A stretch of DNA of 64,000 nt, taken from Caulobacter sp. Its GTDB lineage: Bacteria; Pseudomonadota; Alphaproteobacteria; Caulobacterales; Caulobacteraceae. The notes below the pieces were generated by a model, which did not search any database, was not told the origin of the DNA, and saw only the letters and a program-made list of their open reading frames with translations. Positions 53,071 to 60,506 of the stretch are shown in pieces. The DNA lies in assembly GCA_019636175.1 (NCBI GenBank), contig JAHBYC010000004.1:1-64000 (forward strand), written 5' to 3'. Both the position numbers and the translations under genes were made by a program. Numbering within the stretch: position 1 is the stretch's first letter; the number at the start of each line of letters is the position of its first letter.

Positions 53071-53484
53071 TCAGGCGGTCATGCTGGCGGCGTTGATCAG
53101 GCCGACCATGACCGAAATGCTGGCCAGATAGACGGACGGGGCCATTTCGCCGGCCTCGATGCGGGCCTTGACGTCCCGCAGGAACAGCATCCGCACCAGG
53201 GTGAAGGCGACGACCTGGATGATCCCGGCCAGGGTGGCCCAGGCCGCGAACTCGGGCAGGCTGCCGGTGTGGCTCAGCGCCGAGGCCAGGGCCAGGGCGT
53301 AGCCGATCAGCGCCCCGCCCAGCACCACGGCGGCGGCCAGGTTGCCCTGCTTGATCAGCTCGGTTTCCTTGTAGGGGGTGATCCACTGATAGATGAACTT
53401 GAAGGCCAGGGCGAAGACGATGGCGGCGGTGAAGGCGACCAGGAAATAGGCCGCCCCCATCTTGAAGGTCATCAGATCGAACAT
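53071..53484 (-). CDS. DUF350 membrane protein (YjfL-like)
   Basis: A 137-aa membrane protein with four hydrophobic segments: AAYFLVAFTAAIVFALAFKFIY, LAAAVVLGGALIGYALALASAL, FAAWATLAGIIQVVAFTLVRMLF, and SVYLASISVMVGLINAASM. This is the DUF350 arrangement of E. coli YjfL. GGGGGAGG stands about 10 nt before ATG 53484; a longer frame to 53556 adds an unrelated Arg-rich head. The gene lies between the DUF2491 and DUF1190 genes with short gaps, so it is cotranscribed. Function unknown; linked to PspA-type envelope stress systems by neighbourhood. Confidence 0.85.
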   Translation of the reverse strand: MFDLMTFKMGAAYFLVAFTAAIVFALAFKFIYQWITPYKETELIKQGNLAAAVVLGGALIGYALALASALSHTGSLPEFAAWATLAGIIQVVAFTLVRMLFLRDVKARIEAGEMAPSVYLASISVMVGLINAASMTA

Positions 53485-53506
53485 CTCGCGGGTCCTCCCC
53501 CTTTGT

Positions 53507-54148
53507 TCAGGCCGAGAATTCACCCATGGAGAGCGGCACGCCCACCATGGTTTCATGGGTCAGTTCGCCGCCGTCGGGCTCCATCGACAGGGCTAGCAGC
53601 AACTCGCGCCCCTCGCGGCCAAGCTCGCGGCTGTAGAGCATGCAGCTCTGGAAGATGCGGCGGGCCGGCGTCGCGCCGTCGCGGTCGTCCCGCACCTCTT
53701 CCCAGAAGGTCACCGGCGGCTGCCGGCCCTCGTCTTCGCTGAACCAGTAGCGCTGAAAGGGCGGCAGGTCATCCTCGCGCCAGACCGGGTCCTGCAGGCG
53801 GTCGTTCCAGATCCGCCTGTCCTGACCGCTGGCCGGATAGAGGCTGCGCCAGGGGATGAACAGGGTGAAGTCGTCGGCCTCGGCGCCGGCGCGATCCTCG
53901 CTGACCGCCTGAAACATCAGATGATCGTCGGTGTAGAAGCGGTGCACATAGCCGCCGCTGTCCAGCTTGATCAGCCCCTGGGCGGTGATCTCCAGGGTGT
54001 CGCGGTCGAGGCGAAAACTGGCGTCGTCGCCCAGCCGGCGCCAGGCCAGAGGGTCCAGCACCAGGGTGCGGCCGATGGTGATATTGCGCACCATCGCCAG
54101 GTCAGGCCCGGTTGTTGTCGCCTTGCGGCCGAACAGCCTGTCGAACAT
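53507..54148 (-). CDS. DUF2491 protein (YjfK-like)
   Basis: A 213-aa soluble protein. Conserved features include GRTLVLDPLAWRRLGDD, a strand-rich middle with GGYVHRFYTDDHLMFQAV, and FTLFIPWRSLYPAS, WFSEDEGRQPPVTFWEEV and RRIFQSCMLYSREL near the C-terminus. It matches the DUF2491/YjfK family. Start ATG 54148 (MFDRLFGRK) fits; the frame upstream to 54268 runs into the potassium-channel gene. Eight bases separate it from that gene, so it belongs to the same transcript. It may interact with PspA-like YjfJ, by analogy with gene fusion and neighbour data, not from this sequence. Confidence 0.82.
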   Translation of the reverse strand: MFDRLFGRKATTTGPDLAMVRNITIGRTLVLDPLAWRRLGDDASFRLDRDTLEITAQGLIKLDSGGYVHRFYTDDHLMFQAVSEDRAGAEADDFTLFIPWRSLYPASGQDRRIWNDRLQDPVWREDDLPPFQRYWFSEDEGRQPPVTFWEEVRDDRDGATPARRIFQSCMLYSRELGREGRELLLALSMEPDGGELTHETMVGVPLSMGEFSA

Positions 54149-54155
54149 GGCCGCC

Positions 54156-55190
54156 TCAGGCTCCCGCGGCGATGCTGTCGCCGGCGATGCGGGTGCGGGC
54201 GACGTAGTAGAGCCGGTCGCCCGTGCGCACCGGGCTGGCATGGTCAGGATTGAACACCGGTTCGACATCGGCGGCCGACTGCACCGCCAGCAGTGTCGCG
54301 CCGCGGGCCAGAAAGGCCTCGGCTGCGGCCTTGAAGCCGGTCGCGTCGTGGCGCCACTTCATGCCGTAGAGGGTGGCGCCCTCGTCGAGGTTGCTGGTCA
54401 GGGCGGTGATCACCTGGCTGGCGCCGGGGTCGCGCAACGACCGGCTGACCATCTCCGGCCCGGCGGCGACGATACATTCGACCCGGGGGCAGTGTTGACG
54501 CAGCAGGCCCGCCGGCTCGGCCTCCTCGAACCAGCAGACGATGTGGGCGTCGGGGGCCAGGGCGGTGACGGCCAGGGCCGCCGCCAGGGTTTCCGAATCG
54601 CTGTCGGCGTAGATGGCGATGCTGCGGGCCGAGGCGACCCCGGCGCGGCGCAGATCCTCCGCCGAGGTCAGGGCGACCGCCTTGACGTAGCGAACCCGGG
54701 GGTCGGGATCGTCCAGGGTCTTGCGGGTCAGCAGCACCAGCTGGTCCTGTTCGGGGTCGGCCAGCAGTTCGTCGATCATCTTGGGGGTGCGGGCGGGATT
54801 GAAGCCGATCAGCACGATGCCGGGGGTCATGCGACGATAGTCTCCCTTTCCGGTGCGCCGGCGGCGAAACCGCTCGGCGGCGTCGCCGACCAGTTTGGCG
54901 ACGGCGGTGGTGAAGGCGGCGATGGCGCCGGGAAAGACGAACAGGGCGGTGAACACCCGTCCGGCGTGGGTCTGCGGGCTCAGGTCGCCATAGCCCACCG
55001 TGTAGGCGGTCGAGGCGTACCAGTAGGTGAACTCGTCCAGCGGCCGCAGCCCGCTCTCACCCATCGCCGCCAGCACCAGCCAGCTGAACCCGGCGTGCAG
55101 CAGCACGATGGCGGCCAGCACCGACCAGTGCAGGTCGGTGATCGCCCGATAGGCCGTGTTCAGAAACCGTCGCACGATGTGCGTAAGCAA
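54156..55190 (-). CDS. Two-helix potassium channel with TrkA-N/RCK domain
   Basis: About 344 aa. TM1 (WSVLAAIVLLHAGFSWLVL) and TM2 (FTALFVFPGAIAAFTTAVAKLV) flank a pore helix with selectivity filter TVGYGD (residues 64-69 from my start). The cytoplasmic part has a Rossmann-like RCK domain (GIVLIGFNPARTPKMIDELL) and a second domain with VECIVAAGPEMVSRSL. This is a Kch-like channel gated by ligand binding. Start is uncertain: TTG 55190 has GGAGG seven bases upstream and is preferred to TTG 55211 or GTG 55175. It is the first gene of the minus-strand run leading to DUF2491, DUF350 and DUF1190. Confidence 0.88.
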   Translation of the reverse strand: MLTHIVRRFLNTAYRAITDLHWSVLAAIVLLHAGFSWLVLAAMGESGLRPLDEFTYWYASTAYTVGYGDLSPQTHAGRVFTALFVFPGAIAAFTTAVAKLVGDAAERFRRRRTGKGDYRRMTPGIVLIGFNPARTPKMIDELLADPEQDQLVLLTRKTLDDPDPRVRYVKAVALTSAEDLRRAGVASARSIAIYADSDSETLAAALAVTALAPDAHIVCWFEEAEPAGLLRQHCPRVECIVAAGPEMVSRSLRDPGASQVITALTSNLDEGATLYGMKWRHDATGFKAAAEAFLARGATLLAVQSAADVEPVFNPDHASPVRTGDRLYYVARTRIAGDSIAAGA

Positions 55191-55249
55191 GGCTCGCCTC
55201 CAGGAGCGCAACGATAGTCATATCGCGCCCTCGAACAACCCCTTGTCAA

Positions 55250-55277
55250 GCGTTCATGTTATGCATACCGTGAACGC
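55250..55277. promoter_or_regulatory. Inverted repeat directly before the YjfI-like start, putative operator
   Basis: GCGTTCA (55250-55256) and TGAACGC (55271-55277) are perfect arms with a 14-nt spacer that contains TTATGCATA. The right arm touches ATG 55278. The divergent channel gene starts less than 70 bp away, so one protein could control both halves of the module. The YjfI-like product has an N-terminal domain that could bind DNA. Autoregulation is inferred. Confidence 0.5.
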
Positions 55278-55943
55278 ATGCCCAAGGCTCCCACAGCAGC
55301 GGACAAGGCCGTCAACCGGACCCGCGAATGGCGCGAGGCCCGCAAACGCGCGGGGTTCGTGAAGATGGAGATATGGGCCCCGGCGGCCTGCCGGCAGGAC
55401 ATCCTGTCCGCCGTGCGGGCCATTGTGGTCGATTCAACCCGCGGCCCGGCCCTCGCCGGATCCGCACAGACGCCGAAAGGCACAAGGCTTATGGACCAGG
55501 TGATTGATACGGCTTGGACGATTCCGGCCCTGAAGAAGGAGCTGGAGGCCAGCGCCCTGCTGCGGGAAGGCGAACTGACCGCGACCGTCATCGAGGGCGC
55601 CGATCCGGTGCTGCTGGTGACCATGCACGAGTACGGCGATCTGCCGATCTACGTCAGCGCCGGCCCGATGCAGATCATCGTCTCGGTGGTCCTGTGGCCG
55701 GTGGCGGAACAGGAAAACACCGCCGAGTTCAACATCTTCCTGCTCAAGACCCAGAAGCTGGTGCCGCTGTCGAGCTTCGGCATCACCACCATCGATGGCC
55801 AGGACTATTACGAACTGCTCGGCGAGATCAGCGCCAAGACCAGCCTGCAGACCATCGTCATCGAGCTGCGCACCCTGGCCGAAAACGCCATCGACGCCGC
55901 CTCCGACCTGCGCGACTCCTTCCGCGTCGCCCAATCCGCCTGA
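55278..55943 (+). CDS. DUF2170 (YjfI-like) protein with extra N-terminal domain
   Basis: A 221-aa protein. The C-terminal part, about residues 72-215, is DUF2170 (WTIPALKKELEASALLREGEL, LVTMHEYGDLPIYVSAGPMQI, FNIFLLKTQKLVPLSSFGI). The N-terminal 70 residues (KAVNRTREWREARKRAGFVK and MEIWAPAACRQDILSAVRAI) resemble a short ribbon-helix-helix or antitoxin-like DNA-binding segment. A later ATG at 55491 would give DUF2170 alone, preceded by AAGG. I prefer the long form because the inverted repeat abuts ATG 55278 and the head is well formed. In E. coli yjfI precedes yjfJ, as here. Confidence 0.78.
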   Translation: MPKAPTAADKAVNRTREWREARKRAGFVKMEIWAPAACRQDILSAVRAIVVDSTRGPALAGSAQTPKGTRLMDQVIDTAWTIPALKKELEASALLREGELTATVIEGADPVLLVTMHEYGDLPIYVSAGPMQIIVSVVLWPVAEQENTAEFNIFLLKTQKLVPLSSFGITTIDGQDYYELLGEISAKTSLQTIVIELRTLAENAIDAASDLRDSFRVAQSA

Positions 55944-55971
55944 GCCCGTCCGCCCAAGGGAGCGAAATCAC

Positions 55972-56736
55972 ATGTCCGTCTGGAGCAAACTCTCCGCCCT
56001 TTTCCGCGGCACGGCCCATGATGGCGCCCAGGCCGTGGTCGACGCCAACGCCCTGCGCATCCTGGATCAGGAAATCCGCGACGCCGACACCGCCCAGGCC
56101 CGGGCCCGCGACGACATGGCCGGCCTGGTCGCCCGCCGCCGGATGCTGGAAACCGAGGCCAAGAACTTCGCCGACCAGGCCCTGAAGTATGAGGCCTCCG
56201 CCCGCGCCGCCCTGGCCAAGGGCGATGAGGACCTGGCCCTGGAAGTGGCCCAGCGGATCGCCGATCTGGAGCGCGACGCCAACACCAAGGTCGGCCAGGT
56301 CGCCGAACTGCGGGCCGCCGAGGACAAGCTGCGCCAGGTCATCGCCACGACCGACAGCAAGATCGAGGCCCTGCGCCGCGAGATCGAGGTCGTGAAGGTC
56401 AATGAGAGCGTGCAGCGCGCCCAGTCGGCCGTCGTCGCCCGCTCGGCCGGCGCCGGTTCGGCGATGGGCTCGGCCGCCGACAGCCTCAAGCGCATCAAGG
56501 AGCGCCAGGCCATCCGCGGCGAGAAATTCCGCGCCGCCGAGGAACTGGAAGACCGCCGCACCGGCGCCGATCTCGACGCCAAGCTGCGCAACGCCGGCAT
56601 CCTGCCCGGCGAGTCCGGCGCCCGCGACATCCTGGCCCGGCTGTCGGCCCCCAAGGATGAGCCCATCGCCCTGGAGGCGCCGCGCCTGAAGATCGAGGGC
56701 CCCGACAAGGTCCCGGTCAAGCGGGACGAAGACTGA
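55972..56736 (+). CDS. PspA/IM30-family protein (YjfJ-like)
   Basis: A 254-aa almost wholly helical protein: N-terminal MSVWSKLSALFRGTAHDGAQ amphipathic helix, long heptad-rich coiled coil (RILDQEIRDADTAQARARDDMA, ALEVAQRIADLERDANTKVGQV) and a variable C-terminus from about 175. It belongs to the PspA/Vipp1 group that assembles on membranes under envelope stress. AAGGGAG precedes ATG 55972. Gap of 28 bp from the YjfI-like gene and 1 bp to the YjfC-like gene: one transcript. Psp-type partners PspB, PspC and PspF are not in the window. Confidence 0.9.
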   Translation: MSVWSKLSALFRGTAHDGAQAVVDANALRILDQEIRDADTAQARARDDMAGLVARRRMLETEAKNFADQALKYEASARAALAKGDEDLALEVAQRIADLERDANTKVGQVAELRAAEDKLRQVIATTDSKIEALRREIEVVKVNESVQRAQSAVVARSAGAGSAMGSAADSLKRIKERQAIRGEKFRAAEELEDRRTGADLDAKLRNAGILPGESGARDILARLSAPKDEPIALEAPRLKIEGPDKVPVKRDED

Positions 56737-56737
56737 C

Positions 56738-57898
56738 TTGAAACGCCGCAGCATCCGGCCCCGCCCGGACTGGAAGGACGAGGCCGCGCGCGTCGGCTTC
56801 ACCTTCCACCACATGGACGGGGCCCCCTACTGGGACGAGAGCGCCTTCTATGAGGTGACCCTGGCCCAGGCCGAGGCCGTCGAGGACGCCGCCGCCGAGA
56901 TCCACGCCATGTGTCTCGACTTCGTCGCCGAGGCGGTGAAGAGCGAGCGGATCATGGCGCGGCTGGCCATTCCCGAGGCCCACCGCGACTATGTGGCCGA
57001 GACCTGGGAACGGGGCGATCCGACCCTCTATGGCCGGTTCGACTTCGCCTATGACGGCGAGTCGCCGCCGAAACTCTACGAATACAACGCCGACACCCCG
57101 ACCAGCATCTTCGAGACGGCGGTGTTCCAGTGGCTGTGGCTTGAAGGGCGGATCAAGGACCGGACGCTGCCGGCCGACGCCGACCAGTTCAACAGCCTGT
57201 TCGAGAAGCTGCGCGACCGGTTCACGGCCATCTTTCCCAATGGCGGCTTCGTGCATTTCTCCAGCGACGCGGACTCGGTCGAGGATCGCCAGACGGTGAA
57301 GTTTCTCGAGGACCTGGCCGCCCAGGGCGGGCTCGAACCCCGGTTTGTCGCCATCGACCAGATCGGCCTCGACGCCGACGGCCGCTTCGTCGACGACGGC
57401 GACAACATCATCCAGGCGATCTTCAAGCTCTATCCCTGGGAGATGATGCTGCGCGAGCCCTACGCCGAAAACGTCGCCGGCTCGAAGACCCAGTTTCTCG
57501 AACCGGCCTGGAAGTCGCTGCTGTCCAACAAGGGCCTGTTGCCGATGCTGTGGGAACGCCACGCCGGCCACCCCAATCTGCTGGAGGCCTGGTTCGAGGA
57601 TGACGCGGGCGCCGCAGGGCTCGGCGACTCCTACGTCCGCAAGCCGCTGTTCTCACGCGAGGGCGCTAACATCGAACTGGTCGACCAGGGCCGCCGCGCC
57701 GAGGTGCTGGACCAGGGCTATGGCGCCGAGGGCTGGATCCGCCAGGCCCTGCATGTTCCGCCGCGCTTCGAGGGAAACTATCCCGTGGTCGGCGCCTGGA
57801 TCGTCGGCGACGAGCCGGCCGGCATGGGCATCCGCGAGGACGACAGCCCGGTGACCAAGAACATGAGCCGCTATCTGCCCCACGCGATCGTGGGGTGA
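56738..57898 (+). CDS. Glutathionylspermidine synthase-like ATP-grasp protein (YjfC-type)
   Basis: A 386-aa protein of the GSP_synth family. Motifs include FHHMDGAPYWDESAFYEV, FDFAYDGESPPKLYEYNADTPTSI (substrate/ATP loop), DDGDNIIQAIFKLYPWEMM, and KPLFSREGANIEL, plus GAWIVGDEPAGMGIREDDSPVT near the end. The lysine and acidic residues of an ATP-grasp amidoligase are present. The N-terminal amidase domain of E. coli Gss is absent, as in YjfC/YgiC. The product is unknown; these probably ligate amines to acids. Start TTG 56738, one base after pspA. Confidence 0.88.
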   Translation: MKRRSIRPRPDWKDEAARVGFTFHHMDGAPYWDESAFYEVTLAQAEAVEDAAAEIHAMCLDFVAEAVKSERIMARLAIPEAHRDYVAETWERGDPTLYGRFDFAYDGESPPKLYEYNADTPTSIFETAVFQWLWLEGRIKDRTLPADADQFNSLFEKLRDRFTAIFPNGGFVHFSSDADSVEDRQTVKFLEDLAAQGGLEPRFVAIDQIGLDADGRFVDDGDNIIQAIFKLYPWEMMLREPYAENVAGSKTQFLEPAWKSLLSNKGLLPMLWERHAGHPNLLEAWFEDDAGAAGLGDSYVRKPLFSREGANIELVDQGRRAEVLDQGYGAEGWIRQALHVPPRFEGNYPVVGAWIVGDEPAGMGIREDDSPVTKNMSRYLPHAIVG

Positions 57899-57901
57899 AA
57901 T

Positions 57902-58095
57902 CCCCTCTCCCGTGGGGAGAGGGAGGGGCCCATGGCCAAGGGCCATGGGAGGGTGAGGGCGTACGGCGCCGAAAGGGGCTCCTCGCAAAGATCTCTGCGG
58001 GTGGAAGCGCACCGGCGCGCGACCGCCGAACACCGTAAACCCTCACCCTCCCACGCCTGCGGCGCGGGCCCCGCCCTCTCCCTCAGGGAGAGGGG
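57902..58095. repeat. Nested inverted repeat (family C)
   Basis: CCCCTCTCCC (57902-57911) mirrors GGGAGAGGGG (58086-58095), and GGGAGGGTGAGGG (57947-57959) mirrors CCCTCACCCTCCC (58040-58052). It fills the gap between the converging YjfC-like and isomerase genes. No frame. Confidence 0.8.
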
Positions 58096-58100
58096 AATTA

Positions 58101-58715
58101 TCACGCCGTCAATTCCTCCTCGACCTGCCCCAGCCGTTCCTTGCCGAAGAAGATCTCGTCGCCGACGAAGAAGGTCGGGATGCCGAAGGCGCCGCGGTCG
58201 GCGGCGGCCTGGGTGTTGTTCATCAGGATGGACTTCACCTCGTGGCTCTGGGCCCGCTCCAGCAGGGCCGAAGCGTCGAGTCCGGCGGCGTTCAGCACCC
58301 GCGCCACGACCTCGGGATCGCCCATGTTCTCGCCGTCCTCCCACATGGCCTTCAGCACCACCTCCATGTAGCGCTCGCCGACCCCCTCCAGCCCGGCGGC
58401 GACGAAGGCCCGCATGATGATCAGGGTGTTGATCGGAAAATGCGGGTTCATGCGGAACCGGCTCAGGCCGTGCTTGGCCACGAACCGCCGGCTTTCCAGC
58501 ATCTCGTAGTCCATCTTGCCCTTGATGCCGCCGAAGGCGGTGAAGGGCGCCTGGTTGCCCGTGGCCTTGAACAGCCCGCCCAGCAGGCAGGGGATGACGT
58601 TCAGGGTCGCGCCGGTGCGCGCCAGAATGTCAGGCAGCACCATCGAGGCCATGTAGGCATTGGGGCTGGCGAAATCGAAAATGAAGTCGAGGGTCTTGGC
58701 CATGGGGATCACCAT
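58101..58715 (-). CDS. 2-hydroxychromene-2-carboxylate isomerase-like (DsbA/GST-kappa fold)
   Basis: A 204-aa thioredoxin-fold protein. Active-site region DFIFDFASPNAYMAS has Ser in place of the DsbA cysteine pair, as in HCCA isomerases and kappa GSTs. It continues with FRMNPHFPINTLIIMRAFVAA (NPHFP-x-N motif), and ends with AFGIPTFFVGDEIFFGKERL, where cis-Pro is conserved. It uses glutathione to isomerise aromatic intermediates such as those from naphthalene breakdown; the real substrate is unclear. Start ATG 58715 overlaps the SDR stop by 7 nt; MAKTL (ATG 58703) is another option. Cotranscribed with the SDR upstream. Confidence 0.88.
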   Translation of the reverse strand: MVIPMAKTLDFIFDFASPNAYMASMVLPDILARTGATLNVIPCLLGGLFKATGNQAPFTAFGGIKGKMDYEMLESRRFVAKHGLSRFRMNPHFPINTLIIMRAFVAAGLEGVGERYMEVVLKAMWEDGENMGDPEVVARVLNAAGLDASALLERAQSHEVKSILMNNTQAAADRGAFGIPTFFVGDEIFFGKERLGQVEEELTA

Positions 58716-59443
58716 GTCTCCGTCCAGGGGCGCAGGTCCATCTCATGGGTCCAGGCCGAGCGATGCTGTTTGTGAAGCCAGACGTAGTTTCTGGCGATTT
58801 CATCCGGATCGAGGATTTCGCCCCGCTCCAGCCGCGCCTGGGCGTCCGGCATGTTCTGGCGGGTGAAGACGCCGTCGATGGCGCCGTCGCAGATCACATG
58901 GGCCACGTGGATGCCCTGGGGTCCCAGTTCCCTGGCCATGCTCTGGGCCAGGTTGCGCAGGGCGGCCTTGGCCCCGGCGAAGGCGGAAAAGCCCTCGCGG
59001 CCCCGCACGCTGGCGGTCGCGCCGGTGAACAGGATGCTGCCCCGGCCGCGCGGAACCATGACCCGCGCCGCCTCGCGACCGGTGAGGAACCCGGCCAGGG
59101 CCGCCATCTCCCAGACCTTGCTGTAGACCCGGGTGGTGGTCTCGCGAACGCCGAAGCGCACATTGGCCCCGATGTTGAAGACCACCACCTCCAGCGCCCC
59201 GACCTCCGCCTCGATGCGGTCGAAGAGGGCGGTCATCTCCTCCTCGGAGCGGGCGTCGACGCCGAAGGCGTGGGCCTCGCCGCCCTCGGCCTCGATCGCC
59301 TTGGCCAGGGTCTGGAGCTGGTCGAGGTTGCGCGCGCGGCGGGTCATGCAGACCGCCATCCCCTCCCGCGCAAAGGCCCGGGCGATCGAGCCCCCGACCC
59401 CCTCGCCGGCGCCGACCACGAGACAGACCCCTTTGGCGGCCAT
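58709..59443 (-). CDS. SDR-family protein with Phe in place of catalytic Tyr
   Basis: A 244-aa short-chain dehydrogenase-type protein. Cofactor motif VVGAGEGVGGSIA (GxxxGxG), FNIGAN in place of NNAG, and SILFTGATASVRGREGFSAFAGAKAAL: the catalytic Lys and Ser/Thr region are present, but the YxxxK tyrosine is Phe. Such proteins may have lost redox activity or use another residue. ATG 59443. It is followed by the isomerase gene with a 7-nt overlap, so both probably act in the same degradation or detoxification step. The promoter region 59461-59520 contains TGACCAAGTCA (59489-59499), a short palindrome. Confidence 0.82.
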   Translation of the reverse strand: MAAKGVCLVVGAGEGVGGSIARAFAREGMAVCMTRRARNLDQLQTLAKAIEAEGGEAHAFGVDARSEEEMTALFDRIEAEVGALEVVVFNIGANVRFGVRETTTRVYSKVWEMAALAGFLTGREAARVMVPRGRGSILFTGATASVRGREGFSAFAGAKAALRNLAQSMARELGPQGIHVAHVICDGAIDGVFTRQNMPDAQARLERGEILDPDEIARNYVWLHKQHRSAWTHEMDLRPWTETW

Positions 59444-59530
59444 GGATGAAGCTCCTCAACGGTGGAGAGGTAAGTTGTAATTAAGTACTGACCAAGTCAA
59501 CCACGGCGCCCTTCCCAGGCGTTCCCTCAG

Positions 59531-59642
59531 CCGCTCACCCCGGCGAAGGCCGGGGCCCAGCCGCCGGAGCGCGGTTGGTTGAGGATGGTTCGCCCTGCAG
59601 CCGACCTGAAACTGGATCCCGGCCTTCGCCGGGAGGAGCGGG
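59531..59642. repeat. Pair of family-A palindromes in opposite orientation
   Basis: Copies at about 59531-59560 (CCCCGGCGAAGGCCGGGGCC) and 59612-59642 (ATCCCGGCCTTCGCCGGGAG) face each other with about 50 bp between. They lie in the gap between the SDR and WYL regulator genes, which has no other feature apart from the TGACCAAGTCA palindrome at 59489-59499. Confidence 0.75.
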
Positions 59643-59660
59643 CAGGGGGAGCCGGTCCGA

Positions 59661-60416
59661 TCAATCGCCGCCGCCGGATACTGGAGAACCGGATACCGGC
59701 GCATCCGCCCCTGCGCGCGCCCGCCAGGCGGCGATGGAATCCTCGACCGCCCGCCGCCAGCGGGCCCGCAGGATAGGCGGCCGTTCGGGATAGTGCTCGT
59801 CCAGAAACGTCGCCTCGACCACCCGGTCGGTGCGGAAGTTGCGAAAGTCGGCGCGCAGTTCGCACCAGCCGATCAGGTTGCGGGTGGTGTCGCGATAGCC
59901 GATGGCCACCGGCCAGATCACCCGCCGGCTCTGGCGGCCCTGTTCGTCGGCGTAGGCGATGTCGATCTTGCGGCCGGCATGGATCGCGGCGCGGACCTGG
60001 GCCATGTCGAGGTTGTCGGGCGTGTTGCCTCGCGCCGGCGGGGTGCGGCTGGCCGGATCGAGGATCATCGGGCGCAGGTGCTCGGGCACCGTGGCGGCGA
60101 TCTTGGCCACCAGGTCGCGCGCCGCCGTGGCCAGGGCCGGATCGCCGCGACCGGCCACCCATTGCGCGCCCAGAACCGCCGCCTCGACCTCGTCGGCGGT
60201 CAGCATCAGCGGCGGCATGTCGTATCCGGCGTCCAGCACATAACCGACGCCCGCCTCGCCGCGGATCGGCGCCCGCTGACCCATCAGGGCGGCGATGTCG
60301 CGATAGACGCTGCGCTTGGAGGTCTCCAGTTCCTCGGCCATGGCCTGGGCGGTCACCGGGGCCGAGGCGCGCCGCAGGATCTGGATGATCTGGAACAGAC
60401 GGTCGGCGCGGCGCAT
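59661..60416 (-). CDS. WYL-domain transcriptional regulator (YafY-like)
   Basis: A 251-aa DeoR/YafY-type regulator. The N-terminal HTH_11 domain is RLFQIIQILRRASAPVTAQAMAEELETSKRSVYRDIAALM. A WYL domain follows at about 140-215, with KIDIAYADEQGRQSRRVIWPVAIGYR and RNLIGWCELRADFRNFRTDRV. WYL proteins sense nucleic-acid or small ligands and usually repress a divergent gene. A perfect inverted repeat lies between this gene and the GST gene it diverges from. Start ATG 60416. Confidence 0.9.
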   Translation of the reverse strand: MRRADRLFQIIQILRRASAPVTAQAMAEELETSKRSVYRDIAALMGQRAPIRGEAGVGYVLDAGYDMPPLMLTADEVEAAVLGAQWVAGRGDPALATAARDLVAKIAATVPEHLRPMILDPASRTPPARGNTPDNLDMAQVRAAIHAGRKIDIAYADEQGRQSRRVIWPVAIGYRDTTRNLIGWCELRADFRNFRTDRVVEATFLDEHYPERPPILRARWRRAVEDSIAAWRARAGADAPVSGSPVSGGGD

Positions 60417-60435
60417 GCGGGGTCCCTCAGCGGAT

Positions 60436-60455
60436 GCTGACAGCAGGCTGTCAGC
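60436..60455. promoter_or_regulatory. Perfect operator-like palindrome between WYL regulator and GST
   Basis: GCTGACAGCAGGCTGTCAGC has 9-bp perfect arms and a 2-bp centre. The core TGACAG-N4-CTGTCA fits an operator bound by a dimeric regulator. It is 20 bp before the regulator start and 52 bp before the GST start, the normal place for joint control. Confidence 0.65.
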
Positions 60456-60506
60456 AGGGGGCGACTATCGATCATCTCATCCGACAAGCCAACCGGAGAC
60501 GCCCCG

